Source: Leptospira bandrabouensis
Lineage (GTDB): Bacteria; Spirochaetota; Leptospiria; Leptospirales; Leptospiraceae
Length of the DNA: 64,000 nt
Reading direction: 5' to 3'
Assembly (NCBI RefSeq): GCF_004770905.1
Contig: NZ_RQHT01000014.1
Location: 1,491,001-1,555,000 of the forward strand
The translations under genes and the position numbers were made by a program. Below, in pieces: positions 17,421 to 26,592 of this stretch (its first letter is position 1; each line of letters starts with the position of its first letter). Below the pieces are notes generated by a model. The model ran no database searches, had not been told where the DNA came from, and saw only the letters and a program-made list of their open reading frames with translations.

Positions 17421-19250
17421 GTGAAAAAAAACAAAAAAGAAAATTTAATCCCACCTTCTTCGGTAAAAGGAGAAGACAAAAAGCAAGAGCTGATCCTAAG
17501 ACAAATGGAAACTCTTGGGAAACTCGGCCATTGGGAGGTCGATTTTGTTAATCAAACTTTACATTGGTCGGAAGGTGTTTTTCGCATTTTAGAAATGGAT
17601 CCTTCATCGATGCCAGTCGACTTGGAGAAAGGATATTTATTTGTCCACCCAGAGGACCGAGAACTTGCGACCTTACATATGAATGAGGTTTTAGAAAAAG
17701 GAATCAGCTACGATTTAGAATGTAGGCTTGTGACCACCACCGGCAAAGTCAAATTTGTGCATTCCCGCGCTGAGGTAGTTCGCAATGAAAAAAATGAACC
17801 AATGCAAATTGTCGGAATTTTCCAAGATGTTACGGAACAAAGAGAAGCTTATTATAAATTAAAACAGCAAGAGATGCGTTTAAGCACCATTCTCCAGTCG
17901 GAACCGGAATGTGTAAAAGTAGTTTCCCCTGATGGAGTTCTTATCGAGATGAATCCAGCTGGTCTCAACATGATTGAGGCAGATTGTCCTGAAGATGCCA
18001 TTGGTCAAAAAATTGAATCACTTATCTTTCCTGCCGATTTAAAATTTTACAGATCCTTACACCAAAATGCTTTAAAAGGAATTAAATCCAGTGCTCGTTT
18101 CCGTATCATTGGAATGAAGGGAACGGAACGTTGGATGGAAAGCACTGCTGTACCGTTAACCAACCAATTTGGGGAAGTCAATTCGGTTCTAAGTGTAACT
18201 CGTGATATTTCCGAAAAGGTCATAAACGAGGAAAAACTGATAAGAATCAAACGTAACCAAGAAGCATTGATTAATGGTACTTCAGATTTAATTTGGTCAA
18301 TTGATGCTAACTTTCGTTTGGTGGCTGCTAATCAATCATTTTTAAGCTTACTAAGTTTTTTGCAACAAGCAACTGCAAAAGAAGGGGACTCCGTACTTGT
18401 TAAAACGATTGGTGAAGATTTTTACCTCAAGTGGAAAGGATATTATGAAAGAGGACTCTCTGGTGAATCTTTTACTAGTTATGAAAATTTTATAAGTCCT
18501 ATCACAAAGCTGGAAGAACATAAAGAGGTTTATTTTAATCCAATCCAAAATGCAGAAGGCCAAATCACAGGCCTTGCTTGTTTTTCAAAAGACATCACTG
18601 ATTTAATGACAAAACGAATGGAATTGGTTGCCAGTGAAAAAAGATATCGAGCCCTGGTAGAAAATGGAATTGATGTGATTGCTATATTAACCACTGAAGG
18701 CAAAGCAAAGTATGTCTCTCCGTCTGTTACAAAAGTATTGGGATATTCGGAAGCAGATGCTATGCATATGAATATATTCGATTTTTTACATCCAGATGAT
18801 ATTCCAAAAATTAGAAAACGATTGGAAGAAGTTTGTAAGATTCCCATCGGAAATTCTCTCCCCAGTCATAATTTCAGAATCAAACATCTGGATGGTACCT
18901 GGAGGTGGGTGGAATCCACGATCACCAATTTAATCGAAGATGAATCCATTGGCGGAATTGTGGACAATTTTCACGATATTACGGAACGCAAAACACAAAT
19001 CGATGCCATCCAAATCCAAAACCAAAAGTTAAGAGATATTGCGTGGACTCAGTCGCATGTGGTCCGAAGTCCTCTAGCAACGATTATGGGTCTTGTGGAA
19101 CTCATTCGGACCGGTAGTTTGACGAAAGAGGAAGAATATAAAACTCTGCAGTATTTGCTCGAATCAGCAAACGAATTGGACCAAGTGATTGGTGCAATTG
19201 TGCGAAAGTCGCAGGAAGTGATTCTTCCTGAATTTAATTCAAAATCTTAA
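17421..19250 (+). CDS. Multi-PAS sensory protein ending in a His-box without kinase ATPase domain
   Basis: About 609 residues, cytoplasmic, with no TM segment. Four PAS/PAC units follow each other (roughly 30-135, 145-255, 260-385 and 395-520), recognised by 'IVGIFQDVTEQREAY', 'VLSVTRDISEKVI', 'LACFSKDITDLMT' and 'IVDNFHDITERKTQ'. The last 75 residues look like a DHp helix with a phospho-acceptor-like His in 'QSHVVRSPLATIMGLVELI', but the protein stops before any HATPase domain. The GTG at 17421 with AGGAAG upstream is preferred over the TTG at 17379. Possible roles are a phosphotransfer partner or a dimeric sensor; the stop looks natural. Confidence 0.75.
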   Translation: MKKNKKENLIPPSSVKGEDKKQELILRQMETLGKLGHWEVDFVNQTLHWSEGVFRILEMDPSSMPVDLEKGYLFVHPEDRELATLHMNEVLEKGISYDLECRLVTTTGKVKFVHSRAEVVRNEKNEPMQIVGIFQDVTEQREAYYKLKQQEMRLSTILQSEPECVKVVSPDGVLIEMNPAGLNMIEADCPEDAIGQKIESLIFPADLKFYRSLHQNALKGIKSSARFRIIGMKGTERWMESTAVPLTNQFGEVNSVLSVTRDISEKVINEEKLIRIKRNQEALINGTSDLIWSIDANFRLVAANQSFLSLLSFLQQATAKEGDSVLVKTIGEDFYLKWKGYYERGLSGESFTSYENFISPITKLEEHKEVYFNPIQNAEGQITGLACFSKDITDLMTKRMELVASEKRYRALVENGIDVIAILTTEGKAKYVSPSVTKVLGYSEADAMHMNIFDFLHPDDIPKIRKRLEEVCKIPIGNSLPSHNFRIKHLDGTWRWVESTITNLIEDESIGGIVDNFHDITERKTQIDAIQIQNQKLRDIAWTQSHVVRSPLATIMGLVELIRTGSLTKEEEYKTLQYLLESANELDQVIGAIVRKSQEVILPEFNSKS

Positions 19251-19297
19251 GGATTTTCACTTGCCACCGAGTTTTCTTTGGTTCTAATTCTGGAACC

Positions 19298-19885
19298 ATG
19301 ATTCTTTCAACATTCTTATCCGATTTATTCCTGTCCCTCGTCTCGCTCTTTGTAGCGTATCGCTTTGTTGCTAAATCTTCCATCCCTTCTCGGGCCGCTT
19401 TGTATGGATTTGGTATCATTGGAATCTCGGCTGGCCTTGGTTCGATTCATTTTCTAGGTATCAATACTCTTGATCCAATTTATCGTTTTTTTGTAGGGTT
19501 GTCTGGTTGTTTGGGAGTGCCACTACTTGGACTTGCATTTTTTCATTTCACATTTCGGTCTCTTTCGGAAAAAACTTTTTTCCTATTTATTGCTGTCGCT
19601 TTTCTACTTTACTTAACATTTTCTTACCTCTACCCACTAGGGATTTATTCGACTGTTGTTGGTGGAATTGCTATGTTAATCATTCTGATTAGTTCCATCG
19701 TAAGATTTCCACGAAAATCAAATGCAGCGTTGATGGGTATCGTAGGTTCTGTTTTATTTATCGTAGCAGGCCTTGTGATTGGGACGAAAGGATCAACAGG
19801 ACCAATCCTAAACGTTGATATTTTTCATATCCTGCTTGCGATTGCCAATTATTGTATCGCAGAAGGAATTAGAAAATTAAGCTAG
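19298..19885 (+). CDS. Hypothetical six-TM membrane protein
   Basis: A 195-residue polytopic membrane protein with about six hydrophobic helices spread over the whole length and short charged loops (for example 'RFPRKSN'). I cannot name a family with confidence. It starts 48 bases after the multi-PAS protein and ends 43 bases before the GAF-GGDEF gene, all on the same strand, so it may belong to a signalling unit. Confidence 0.6.
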   Translation: MILSTFLSDLFLSLVSLFVAYRFVAKSSIPSRAALYGFGIIGISAGLGSIHFLGINTLDPIYRFFVGLSGCLGVPLLGLAFFHFTFRSLSEKTFFLFIAVAFLLYLTFSYLYPLGIYSTVVGGIAMLIILISSIVRFPRKSNAALMGIVGSVLFIVAGLVIGTKGSTGPILNVDIFHILLAIANYCIAEGIRKLS

Positions 19886-19927
19886 ATTTATATCGAGGAG
19901 TTTAGAATCATCTTTCATAGGTTATCT

Positions 19928-20944
19928 ATGGAAAACTCCTCTTCTGATTCAACGTTAGAAAAAATACTAAAAATACAAACTGAACTAACGGCTGCTAAAC
20001 CAGATGTCCCTTACTTATTAGATCTTATCACTCATCGTGCAAAAGAAATCACTGGTTCCGAAGGAGCAGTTTTTGAACTTGTGGAGGGTGATGATTTAGT
20101 TTATCGTGCAGCCAGTGGTACAGCAGAAAAACAGATTGGACTTAGGTTACCAGTAAAAGATAGTTTTTCTGGACTTAGCCTTCAATCTAGAACTTCATTG
20201 TATTGTATTGATTCGGAAGAAGATGATCGAGTGAATCGCGAGGCTTGTCGTGTTGTGGGTCTTCGTTCTATGATAGTTTTACCTCTATACTTTGCTACTG
20301 AAGTCTTAGGAGTTTTAAAAGTACATAGTTCAAAAGTTGGATTTTATTCGACTAACGATTCTTCTGCGTTAAATATGTTATCAGGTACAATGGCGGCCGT
20401 TTTACACAATGCATATCGTTGGGCAGAAAGAGAAAAAAGTTTACAATCAATGGCTTATCTTGCTAGTCATGATGCACTCACTGGAATTTACAACCGATCT
20501 GCATTTTACGATTATTTAAGAAAAGGGCTCTCTCGGATCACAAACGATGGTTCTTCTTTGACAATTGCTCTCTTCGACTTAGACGGATTGAAAAAAGTGA
20601 ATGATAACCATGGGCATGCAGCGGGAGATTTTTATATTTCTCGGTTTGCTAGCCGCTTTACTCCACTCGTCCAAAACCACGATATACTCGCAAGACTAGG
20701 TGGGGATGAGTTTGGTTTGATTCTGATACATAAAGAACCTAAAAACTCGATTCTGAAACTTCTCGATCATATTCGGTCTATGGTCGAAGGAGAAATCCAT
20801 TTTGAATCTACTAAACTCCAGATTAAAACTAGTATGGGTATTTCCTTTTATCCTGAAGATGGATCAGATTTGGAAACATTAATGGCAGTTGCTGATAGTC
20901 GGATGTATGAAAACAAACGCAAACGAAAAAAAGAAGAAAATTGA
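19928..20944 (+). CDS. GAF-GGDEF diguanylate cyclase
   Basis: A 338-residue soluble protein. The GAF domain covers about residues 20-160 ('LITHRAKEITGSEGAVFEL', 'GLRSMIVLPLYFATEVLGV'). The C-terminal GGDEF domain covers about 175-335 and has an intact active site, 'RLGGDEFGLIL'. It should make cyclic di-GMP under control of a ligand or light/redox signal at the GAF domain. No RxxD inhibitory site is obvious just before the GGDEF motif. It follows a membrane protein gene, with which it may be co-transcribed. Confidence 0.92.
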   Translation: MENSSSDSTLEKILKIQTELTAAKPDVPYLLDLITHRAKEITGSEGAVFELVEGDDLVYRAASGTAEKQIGLRLPVKDSFSGLSLQSRTSLYCIDSEEDDRVNREACRVVGLRSMIVLPLYFATEVLGVLKVHSSKVGFYSTNDSSALNMLSGTMAAVLHNAYRWAEREKSLQSMAYLASHDALTGIYNRSAFYDYLRKGLSRITNDGSSLTIALFDLDGLKKVNDNHGHAAGDFYISRFASRFTPLVQNHDILARLGGDEFGLILIHKEPKNSILKLLDHIRSMVEGEIHFESTKLQIKTSMGISFYPEDGSDLETLMAVADSRMYENKRKRKKEEN

Positions 20945-20993
20945 TCGCTGCAAAGCCTATACTCTGTAACCAACATTTGTCTAATAAAGACAA

Positions 20994-22238
20994 ATGAGTT
21001 TTAGTTCCCCATTATTTTCAGAGTTCCGTCTTCCCAATGGTGTTACCCTTCCGAACCGAATTGTAAAGGCAGCCATGGAAGAAAATCTTTCCAACCCTAA
21101 TTTAGAACCAGACAAGGCACTTTGGAATTTATATGAAGCCTGGGCTCACGGTGGCGTTGGGACTATGATCACGGGTAATGTAATGGTGGATCACAGAGCC
21201 ATGACAGGACCAGGTGGTGTGGTTTTGGAGGAAGATACTCCCTTAGAAGGATTTCGTTTGTGGTCATCCAAAGCAAAAGTGGCAGGTGGAAAGATCATCA
21301 TGCAAATCAACCATCCAGGCAGACAAGTGTTAGCAAAGTTAGGTGGAGAAGTATGGGCTCCTTCTGCGGTGCCTGTAGATTTAGGAAACTTTTCTAAACT
21401 CCTCGGAAAACCGAGAGCCATGACAGAATCAGAAATTTATGAGACCATCCAAAGGTTTGCCAAAACTTCGCAATTGGCAGAGGAATCAGGTTTTGATGGA
21501 GTGGAAATCCATGCGGCCCACGGGTATTTAATTAGTCAGTTTTTATCTCCTATTGCCAATCAAAGAAAGGACGTGTGGGGTGGTAGTTTAGAAAACCGGT
21601 CTAGGTTTTTGATAGAAGTAATCAAAGCAGTCCGGCAAATTGTAAAACCAAATTTCATTGTTTCTGTAAAATTAAATTCTGCTGATTTCCAAAAAGGGGG
21701 ATTTCAGTTTCAAGATGCCAAAGAAGTTATCTCCAATATACAAACATTAGGTGTAGATTTTATTGAATTGTCTGGAGGAAATTATGAAGCTCCTGCTATG
21801 CAAGGAGAGTCTAGGGATGGCTCTACGATTTCTAGAGAAGCCTACTTTTTAGAGTTTGCAAGTGAAGTCGCAAAAACGGCAACGGTTCCCATTTTAGTGA
21901 CAGGTGGAATTCGTAGAAAACAAATCGCAGAATCAGTTTTGGAATCAGGGGTTCCATTAGTGGGGATTGCCACAGCTTTGGCCCTTAATCCAAACCTTCC
22001 CAATCATTGGAAAACGAATGTTCCATGGGATACTCGTTTACCAGACCCAAATTGGAAATCTAAAACATTAAAAGGTTTAGCCAATATGGCCATGGTTCGT
22101 TACCAATTGAATCGATTGTCCGAAAACAAACAGCCCCAATTCAATGTTTCACCTATCATGCGATTGGTGATAGACCAAATTCGGTTGGCTCGTTTGACAA
22201 AACGATACCAAAATTGGATTCGTAACCACTCCAAGTAA
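20994..22238 (+). CDS. NADH:flavin oxidoreductase (Old Yellow Enzyme family)
   Basis: A 414-residue TIM-barrel FMN enzyme. Recognisable parts are the N-terminal 'PNGVTLPNRIVKAAMEENL', the substrate/FMN region 'DGVEIHAAHGYLISQFLSP' with the His pair, 'NQRKDVWGGSLENRSRF', and the phosphate-binding 'PILVTGGIR' near residue 300. It reduces activated double bonds (ene-reductase type) or acts on dienoyl compounds; the substrate is not predictable. The length is that of the single-domain OYE class, without the extra FeS/FAD domains of 2,4-dienoyl-CoA reductase. It ends 12 bases before the convergent acr3 gene. Confidence 0.9.
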   Translation: MSFSSPLFSEFRLPNGVTLPNRIVKAAMEENLSNPNLEPDKALWNLYEAWAHGGVGTMITGNVMVDHRAMTGPGGVVLEEDTPLEGFRLWSSKAKVAGGKIIMQINHPGRQVLAKLGGEVWAPSAVPVDLGNFSKLLGKPRAMTESEIYETIQRFAKTSQLAEESGFDGVEIHAAHGYLISQFLSPIANQRKDVWGGSLENRSRFLIEVIKAVRQIVKPNFIVSVKLNSADFQKGGFQFQDAKEVISNIQTLGVDFIELSGGNYEAPAMQGESRDGSTISREAYFLEFASEVAKTATVPILVTGGIRRKQIAESVLESGVPLVGIATALALNPNLPNHWKTNVPWDTRLPDPNWKSKTLKGLANMAMVRYQLNRLSENKQPQFNVSPIMRLVIDQIRLARLTKRYQNWIRNHSK

Positions 22239-22250
22239 AAAATTTGCTGT

Positions 22251-23297
22251 TTATAATCCTTTGTTATTTTCTTTGTAGAACTTGTTCCGAAATACAAGCG
22301 CGAATTTAACAAGTAAAATAAGGGCCGGAACTTCAATGAGAGGGCCAATCACACCAACAAATGCAGCACCACTTTGGATTCCAAAAACACCAATAGCGAC
22401 AGCAATTGCTAATTCAAAGTTATTCCCTGTTGCTGTAAAACTAACGGCAGCATTTTTTGAATAATCTACTCCTAACTTGTATCCGATCCAAAGGCTTAGA
22501 AAAAACATAATTCCAAAATACAAAAGTAAGGGGATTGCCACTCGAATCACATCATTACTTAGTTCAAAAATCATTTCTCCTTTTAAACTAAACATAACAA
22601 CAATTGTAAATAATAGTGCTAAAAGTGTTAAAGGTGAAACTTTTGGTAGGAATTTTGTTTCATAGAATTCTTTTTTTCCAAACTTTTCAAATCCATATCT
22701 AGATAGAAATCCTAGTAAAAATGGTATTCCTAAATAAATTCCCACAGTTTCTGCGATATCTGAAATTTGAATAGAGACCTCTGATCCAGCCAAACCAAAA
22801 TATGGTGGAAAAATGGTTATGAACAAATAAGCATAAAAACTATAAAAGAAAACTTGAAATATACTATTTAAAGCAACTAATGCGGCTCCATATTCTCTGT
22901 CACCTTCTGCTAAATCATTCCAAACAATTACCATAGCAATACAACGAGCAAGACCAATGAGAATCAAACCTGTTCTATATTCTGGTTCATTTCCTAGAAA
23001 TAGAATAGCCAAAAAAAACATTAAAATTGGCCCAATAACCCAATTGAGTATTAGAGAAATTGTTAATAATTTCCCATCCTTAAATACCTTTCCCATCTCT
23101 CTATATTTTACTTTTGCAAGAGGAGGATACATCATAAGGATGAGTCCAATGGCCAATGGGATATTGGTTGTTCCAATAGAAAGAGCAGAAAATTCAGAAA
23201 CAACCGATGGAAAAAATTTTCCAATGAGTAATCCTAGGAGCATGGCTCCAAAAATCCAAAGAGTAAGAAATCTGTCTAAAAATGATAATGCTTTCAC
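22251..23297 (-). CDS. acr3: ACR3-family arsenite efflux transporter
   Basis: A 348-residue transporter with ten TM helices. The conserved Cys region '[20 protein letters not shown]' and the unwound-helix motif '[21 protein letters not shown]' with its Glu are diagnostic of ACR3. It exports arsenite, the product of ArsC, across the inner membrane. It is the last gene of the arsR-arsC-DUF6428-acr3 operon; the stop codon of DUF6428 is separated from it by no bases. Confidence 0.95.
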   Translation of the reverse strand: MKALSFLDRFLTLWIFGAMLLGLLIGKFFPSVVSEFSALSIGTTNIPLAIGLILMMYPPLAKVKYREMGKVFKDGKLLTISLILNWVIGPILMFFLAILFLGNEPEYRTGLILIGLARCIAMVIVWNDLAEGDREYGAALVALNSIFQVFFYSFYAYLFITIFPPYFGLAGSEVSIQISDIAETVGIYLGIPFLLGFLSRYGFEKFGKKEFYETKFLPKVSPLTLLALLFTIVVMFSLKGEMIFELSNDVIRVAIPLLLYFGIMFFLSLWIGYKLGVDYSKNAAVSFTATGNNFELAIAVAIGVFGIQSGAAFVGVIGPLIEVPALILLVKFALVFRNKFYKENNKGL

Positions 23298-23834
23298 CTA
23301 ACAACATCCTACTTTTTCATTTGTATTTTCTTTTTGATTGGGAGTACAACAAGCAGAACTTGATTTTTCTAATTTAGGAAAGTTGATAACATCCTTGGGA
23401 AGTCCGCAACTTGCTGATGCTTTGCATTCCGTTTTCCCATTTTTTAGTTTGAAAAGAAGTGAATTTTTACCTGGAACCATTTCTGAAACAAAGTATTGTC
23501 GCATCGCTAATTGTTCGTTCCCAAATTCAACTCGTAAAATTGCATTGGAAGGGATCTCCATTACATTTGTTACTTTTTTAACTATAGAATTCACCTTGGA
23601 CAGTGTCATAGATTCCGTATCTTTTTCAATCGTTGGTTCTAATACTTGCAAAATCATTTCAGTCCAAGAATCAGATTTCCCACCGCAATCAACTGATTGA
23701 ATTTTTGCCAATTTAAACTCAGTAATATGGTAATTTGGTAATATCGTTTGGTTTTCCCCGTATTCAAAATTTAAATGAAGTTCGGGATATAATTCTAAGT
23801 TGGTTTGAAAATCTTTCCATGTTAGTGTATTCAT
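23298..23834 (-). CDS. DUF6428 family protein, ars-operon associated, Cys-rich tail
   Basis: A 178-residue protein with an N-terminal domain of about 155 residues ('LHLNFEYGENQTILPNYHIT') that matches my memory of DUF6428, a family regularly encoded in arsenic operons of Bacteroidetes and relatives. The C-terminal 25 residues contain two Cys pairs ('SSACCTPNQ' and 'KVGCC' at the extreme end) plus 'CKASASCG' before them. Such thiols could hold As(III) and hand it to Acr3. That role is inferred from context only. It directly abuts acr3. Confidence 0.8.
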   Translation of the reverse strand: MNTLTWKDFQTNLELYPELHLNFEYGENQTILPNYHITEFKLAKIQSVDCGGKSDSWTEMILQVLEPTIEKDTESMTLSKVNSIVKKVTNVMEIPSNAILRVEFGNEQLAMRQYFVSEMVPGKNSLLFKLKNGKTECKASASCGLPKDVINFPKLEKSSSACCTPNQKENTNEKVGCC

Positions 23835-23845
23835 TTTATTCGCTC

Positions 23846-24268
23846 CTATAATTCCTTGTTCACAAAGTTTTCACAGTAACTTCGTATTTCTTCTCGAGTG
23901 TTTGCAAATGCTGTTTTTACTTCTTCCTCTGTTCCTGAAAGTTTAGAAGGATCAGAAAAGTTGTTGTGAAATCTTTTGGCATCACTAGGAAAATAGGGAC
24001 AGTTTTCTTTTGCGTGATCACATACGGTGATGAGAAAATCAAAAGGAATGTCTTTGTATTCGTTTATGTGATTGGAAGTATGTTTAGAAATATCAATTCC
24101 TACTTCTTTCATAGTGGCAATGGCCTTGGGATTGACACCGTGGGTTTCTATCCCTGCGCTATAAACATTGGCTTTTTCCTTTGCATAATACCGCATCCAA
24201 CCTTCTGCGATTTGACTTCTGCAACTATTTCCTGTACAAAGGATTAAAATATTTTTTGTTTTACTCAC
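23846..24268 (-). CDS. arsC: Arsenate reductase, low-molecular-weight phosphatase type
   Basis: About 140 residues. The catalytic P-loop 'CTGNSCRS' (CX5R) sits near the N-terminus. 'ITVCDHAKENCP' supplies the resolving cysteines used by the thioredoxin-coupled ArsC class, and the C-terminal 'FANTREEIRSYCENF' is usual. It reduces arsenate to arsenite for export by Acr3. The start is a GTG at 24268 that overlaps the arsR end by 8 bases and has GGAAG upstream. A longer frame to 24334 would give an unrelated N-terminus inside arsR. Confidence 0.93.
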   Translation of the reverse strand: MSKTKNILILCTGNSCRSQIAEGWMRYYAKEKANVYSAGIETHGVNPKAIATMKEVGIDISKHTSNHINEYKDIPFDFLITVCDHAKENCPYFPSDAKRFHNNFSDPSKLSGTEEEVKTAFANTREEIRSYCENFVNKEL

Positions 24269-24608
24269 AACAGCTTCCTTCTTGTTTCGTTTGGTATTTT
24301 TGAATGGATTGGATATGTTCTGAAAGTTCCACATAGGCCTTTGATAGATTTTCCCAATGAACGCAGTAACAAGAGGAGGTTCCTTCCACTTCCCCTTTCA
24401 CAAGCCCACCTTCTTTTAATTCCTTCAAATGTTGGGAAACAGTCGACTGTGCTAGTGGCAAGATTTCGACAATTTCTCCACAAACACATGTTTGTCGATT
24501 GGCCAATACTTCTAAAATCGCAAGTCTAGCCGGATGGGAGAGAAGTTTGGCGAAGGAGGCAATCCTTTGGATATTCTCTGGGAATTCTGTTTTTTTGTTT
24601 AATGCCAT
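24261..24608 (-). CDS. arsR: ArsR-type arsenic-responsive repressor
   Basis: A 115-residue winged-helix repressor. The As(III)-binding pair is 'QTCVCGEIVEIL', the classic CxC of helix 3, and the recognition helix is 'AQSTVSQHLKELKEGGLV'. The C-terminus has a further Cys pair (SCC). Arsenite binding to the thiols would release the operator just upstream of the gene. No Shine-Dalgarno is visible before the ATG. Confidence 0.95.
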   Translation of the reverse strand: MALNKKTEFPENIQRIASFAKLLSHPARLAILEVLANRQTCVCGEIVEILPLAQSTVSQHLKELKEGGLVKGEVEGTSSCYCVHWENLSKAYVELSEHIQSIQKYQTKQEGSCCE

Positions 24609-24612
24609 AGTA

Positions 24613-24654
24613 TATCGTAAATATACGATAAATTGGTTTCTTATTTTCTGTCAA
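24613..24654 (-). promoter_or_regulatory. ars operon promoter and ArsR operator
   Basis: On the minus strand, TTGACA (24649-24654) is followed 17-18 bases later by a TATCGT-like -10. A perfect inverted repeat, TATCGTA-AATA-TACGATA (24613-24630), overlaps that -10 and ends 5 bases before the arsR start. The position would block RNA polymerase when ArsR is bound. Confidence 0.8.
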
Positions 24655-24713
24655 GGGAAATCGGAATCGTTTTGGTAGGAAACAATGGCTTTGTTTTTTT
24701 TATGAAAGGTTTC

Positions 24714-24733
24714 CCCCTGAGAATCTTCAGGGG
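24714..24733. other. Hairpin between the secreted-protein gene and the ars operon
   Basis: A perfect 7-bp inverted repeat (CCCCTGA with TCAGGGG) around a 6-base loop, without a T-run on either side. It lies downstream of the minus-strand gene ending at 24788 and could be its RNA 3' end or a rho-assisted terminator. Confidence 0.4.
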
Positions 24734-24787
24734 AGGTAAGTCGATTTGAGTAACGGTTATTACCGGTAGGGAAAGGATTGCATTTCC

Positions 24788-25600
24788 CTATAATCCAGAG
24801 TTATCGGGAATGACCACAGGTTCATCGGAAGTGGGGGTGTCTGGTTTGACATCGGCTGGCGTATAACCGTTTTCATATTGTGATGGTTTAGTTCGGTTAT
24901 CCCATTCCGCCGAATTTGGTTTTTTATTTCCTTCTACAGAAAATAACCAACCATCATCTTGTTTATTTTTTGCACCTTGTTCATGAGGATAAGAATCGAT
25001 GGGCCGAATGGTAATGGAAACGTATTGGATGATTCTTTCGTCTTTGACAGGATCCAAATACGATAAACTATCATTACGCCATCTATTTTTTGTGCGAGTT
25101 TCACGACGGAAACTTTTCATCACTAAGTCAAGATCTTTGGAATACTTTGCAAACTGGGCCCTGGTTGTTTTGGCCTGAATTACATAATACAATCCACCTT
25201 TTCTATGAAATAAAAAACGATTGGAAACCAGTTGTTTTTGTTCCGTATAGTGTAACACAACAAAGACGGATTCATCAAATCCTGCCACTTCGTTTTCTAA
25301 CATTTTTTCACGAACCAATTTTAAGTCCGGGTATTTAGTCAAAAATGTATCTACTGTCTCTTCAATAAACCGGTCGATATCGTATTCTTTGGTACGACGT
25401 GCTACATCAATTTGTAAAATGGCTTCTCGATTGGTTTTGGATAACTGGATGCGAACCGTGTCTGGATAACGTAAAACCGACTTTGCCCAACCCCTTGGAT
25501 ACTCAAACGCAAAACTCAAAGAATCTTCGATCCAAGTTGCGGCATCCAATTGAGAAAGAGTAAGACATAATAAAACAAGTATGCTAAGTCGCTTTTTCAT
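24788..25600 (-). CDS. Hypothetical secreted protein
   Basis: About 270 residues from the ATG at 25600, beginning with a clear signal peptide ('MKKRLSILVLLCLTLSQ'). The mature part starts with 'WIEDSLSFAFEYPRGWAKSV' and resembles PsbP/DUF1795-like proteins (a small alpha-beta fold), ending in a Pro/Thr/Asp-rich tail of about 50 residues. No catalytic motif is seen. An alternative ATG at 25630 overlaps the stop of the epimerase gene by one base (TAATG) and would put 10 residues before the signal peptide. Confidence 0.65.
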   Translation of the reverse strand: MKKRLSILVLLCLTLSQLDAATWIEDSLSFAFEYPRGWAKSVLRYPDTVRIQLSKTNREAILQIDVARRTKEYDIDRFIEETVDTFLTKYPDLKLVREKMLENEVAGFDESVFVVLHYTEQKQLVSNRFLFHRKGGLYYVIQAKTTRAQFAKYSKDLDLVMKSFRRETRTKNRWRNDSLSYLDPVKDERIIQYVSITIRPIDSYPHEQGAKNKQDDGWLFSVEGNKKPNSAEWDNRTKPSQYENGYTPADVKPDTPTSDEPVVIPDNSGL

Positions 25601-25629
25601 ACTTAGAATATCGGCCCCTAGTACCTTCA

Positions 25630-26592
25630 TTATTGATAGTCAGTGAGACCTTTTCGTAAATCTCGTTCTGGAAAAAATCCTAAATTTTCAAAAGACTCCG
25701 CATCATAAATTGCCACAGACTCCAGTAGAGGTTGGAGAGGGGAGCCGTGAAAAGGTTTCTTTTTAATGTAGGAAATAGATCGAAAAATCCATTCCACAAT
25801 TTTCCCCCAAAATCCGCCTACAGGGATGGGGATTAAAAATTTTCCGATGATTCCCAGTTCTTGAAAGGTTCGGATGACTTGGTTTACGGTTACAAATTCA
25901 GGATGCGAAAACACATAAATAGGCTGCGGTGTTTTTCCGCTTAATGTCTGATTGGTCCATAGAACGAGAGCCTTTGTGGCATCTTCGATATGAATCAGGG
26001 ACTTTTTGCGATCGGAGGAAATATAAGGATATATTTTTAATTTTGTTAAAGATCGTAATTTGGAGATAAAACTTTTTGTTCCTTTTCCGTAAATACTTGC
26101 CATACGAAAGACAGAATAAGGTTTCCCTGAGTTTAATACAAAATCTTCGGCAAGAGCCTTAGTTTTTGCATATATGGTTTTTCCCATCCTTTCACTACCA
26201 ATTTCCAAACTGACTTCTTTAGATCCATAAACAGAAACAGAACTTACAAATCCAAAGTGGGGAATGTTTTTTGATTTTGCAAATTCTACTAGAAGTTTTG
26301 TGGAGTTAACATTGATTTGGTGGTAAACTTCTTCGGTGACTTTGATTCCAGAAACAACAGCGGCTAAATGAAGGACCAAATCCACTGATTCGGGAATCAT
26401 CAATTCATCTATAGAATTTATTTTAGCAAGGTCTCTTTCGTAGAATTTAAAATTTTTATGAAAACGGAGAGAATCTGGAAAGTTGGCATAATTTTTACCA
26501 ATGGCGATGATTTTAAAATCATCAATAAAACCAAATAAAAGTTTTTTTCCTAAAACACCACTTCCTCCGGTGATTAGAATTGTTTTTGTCAT
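25630..26592 (-). CDS. NAD-dependent epimerase/dehydratase family protein
   Basis: About 320 residues, an extended SDR. The NAD-binding turn is 'TGGSGVLGKKLL' at the N-terminus, 'LVLHLAAVVSG' follows, and the catalytic YxxxK is 'YAKTKALAE' (about residue 141), with Ser in 'FVSSVSVYG'. It probably acts on a nucleotide sugar or sterol-like substrate. The ATG at 26592 overlaps the DUF445 stop by 4 bases, so the two are co-translated. A membrane-reentrant stretch near the C-terminus is possible. Confidence 0.85.
   Translation of the reverse strand: MTKTILITGGSGVLGKKLLFGFIDDFKIIAIGKNYANFPDSLRFHKNFKFYERDLAKINSIDELMIPESVDLVLHLAAVVSGIKVTEEVYHQINVNSTKLLVEFAKSKNIPHFGFVSSVSVYGSKEVSLEIGSERMGKTIYAKTKALAEDFVLNSGKPYSVFRMASIYGKGTKSFISKLRSLTKLKIYPYISSDRKKSLIHIEDATKALVLWTNQTLSGKTPQPIYVFSHPEFVTVNQVIRTFQELGIIGKFLIPIPVGGFWGKIVEWIFRSISYIKKKPFHGSPLQPLLESVAIYDAESFENLGFFPERDLRKGLTDYQ

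Noticed and set aside
24714..24733. Intrinsic terminator after the secreted-protein gene
   Set aside because: A hairpin exists, but without a T-run on either side; listed only as a hairpin.
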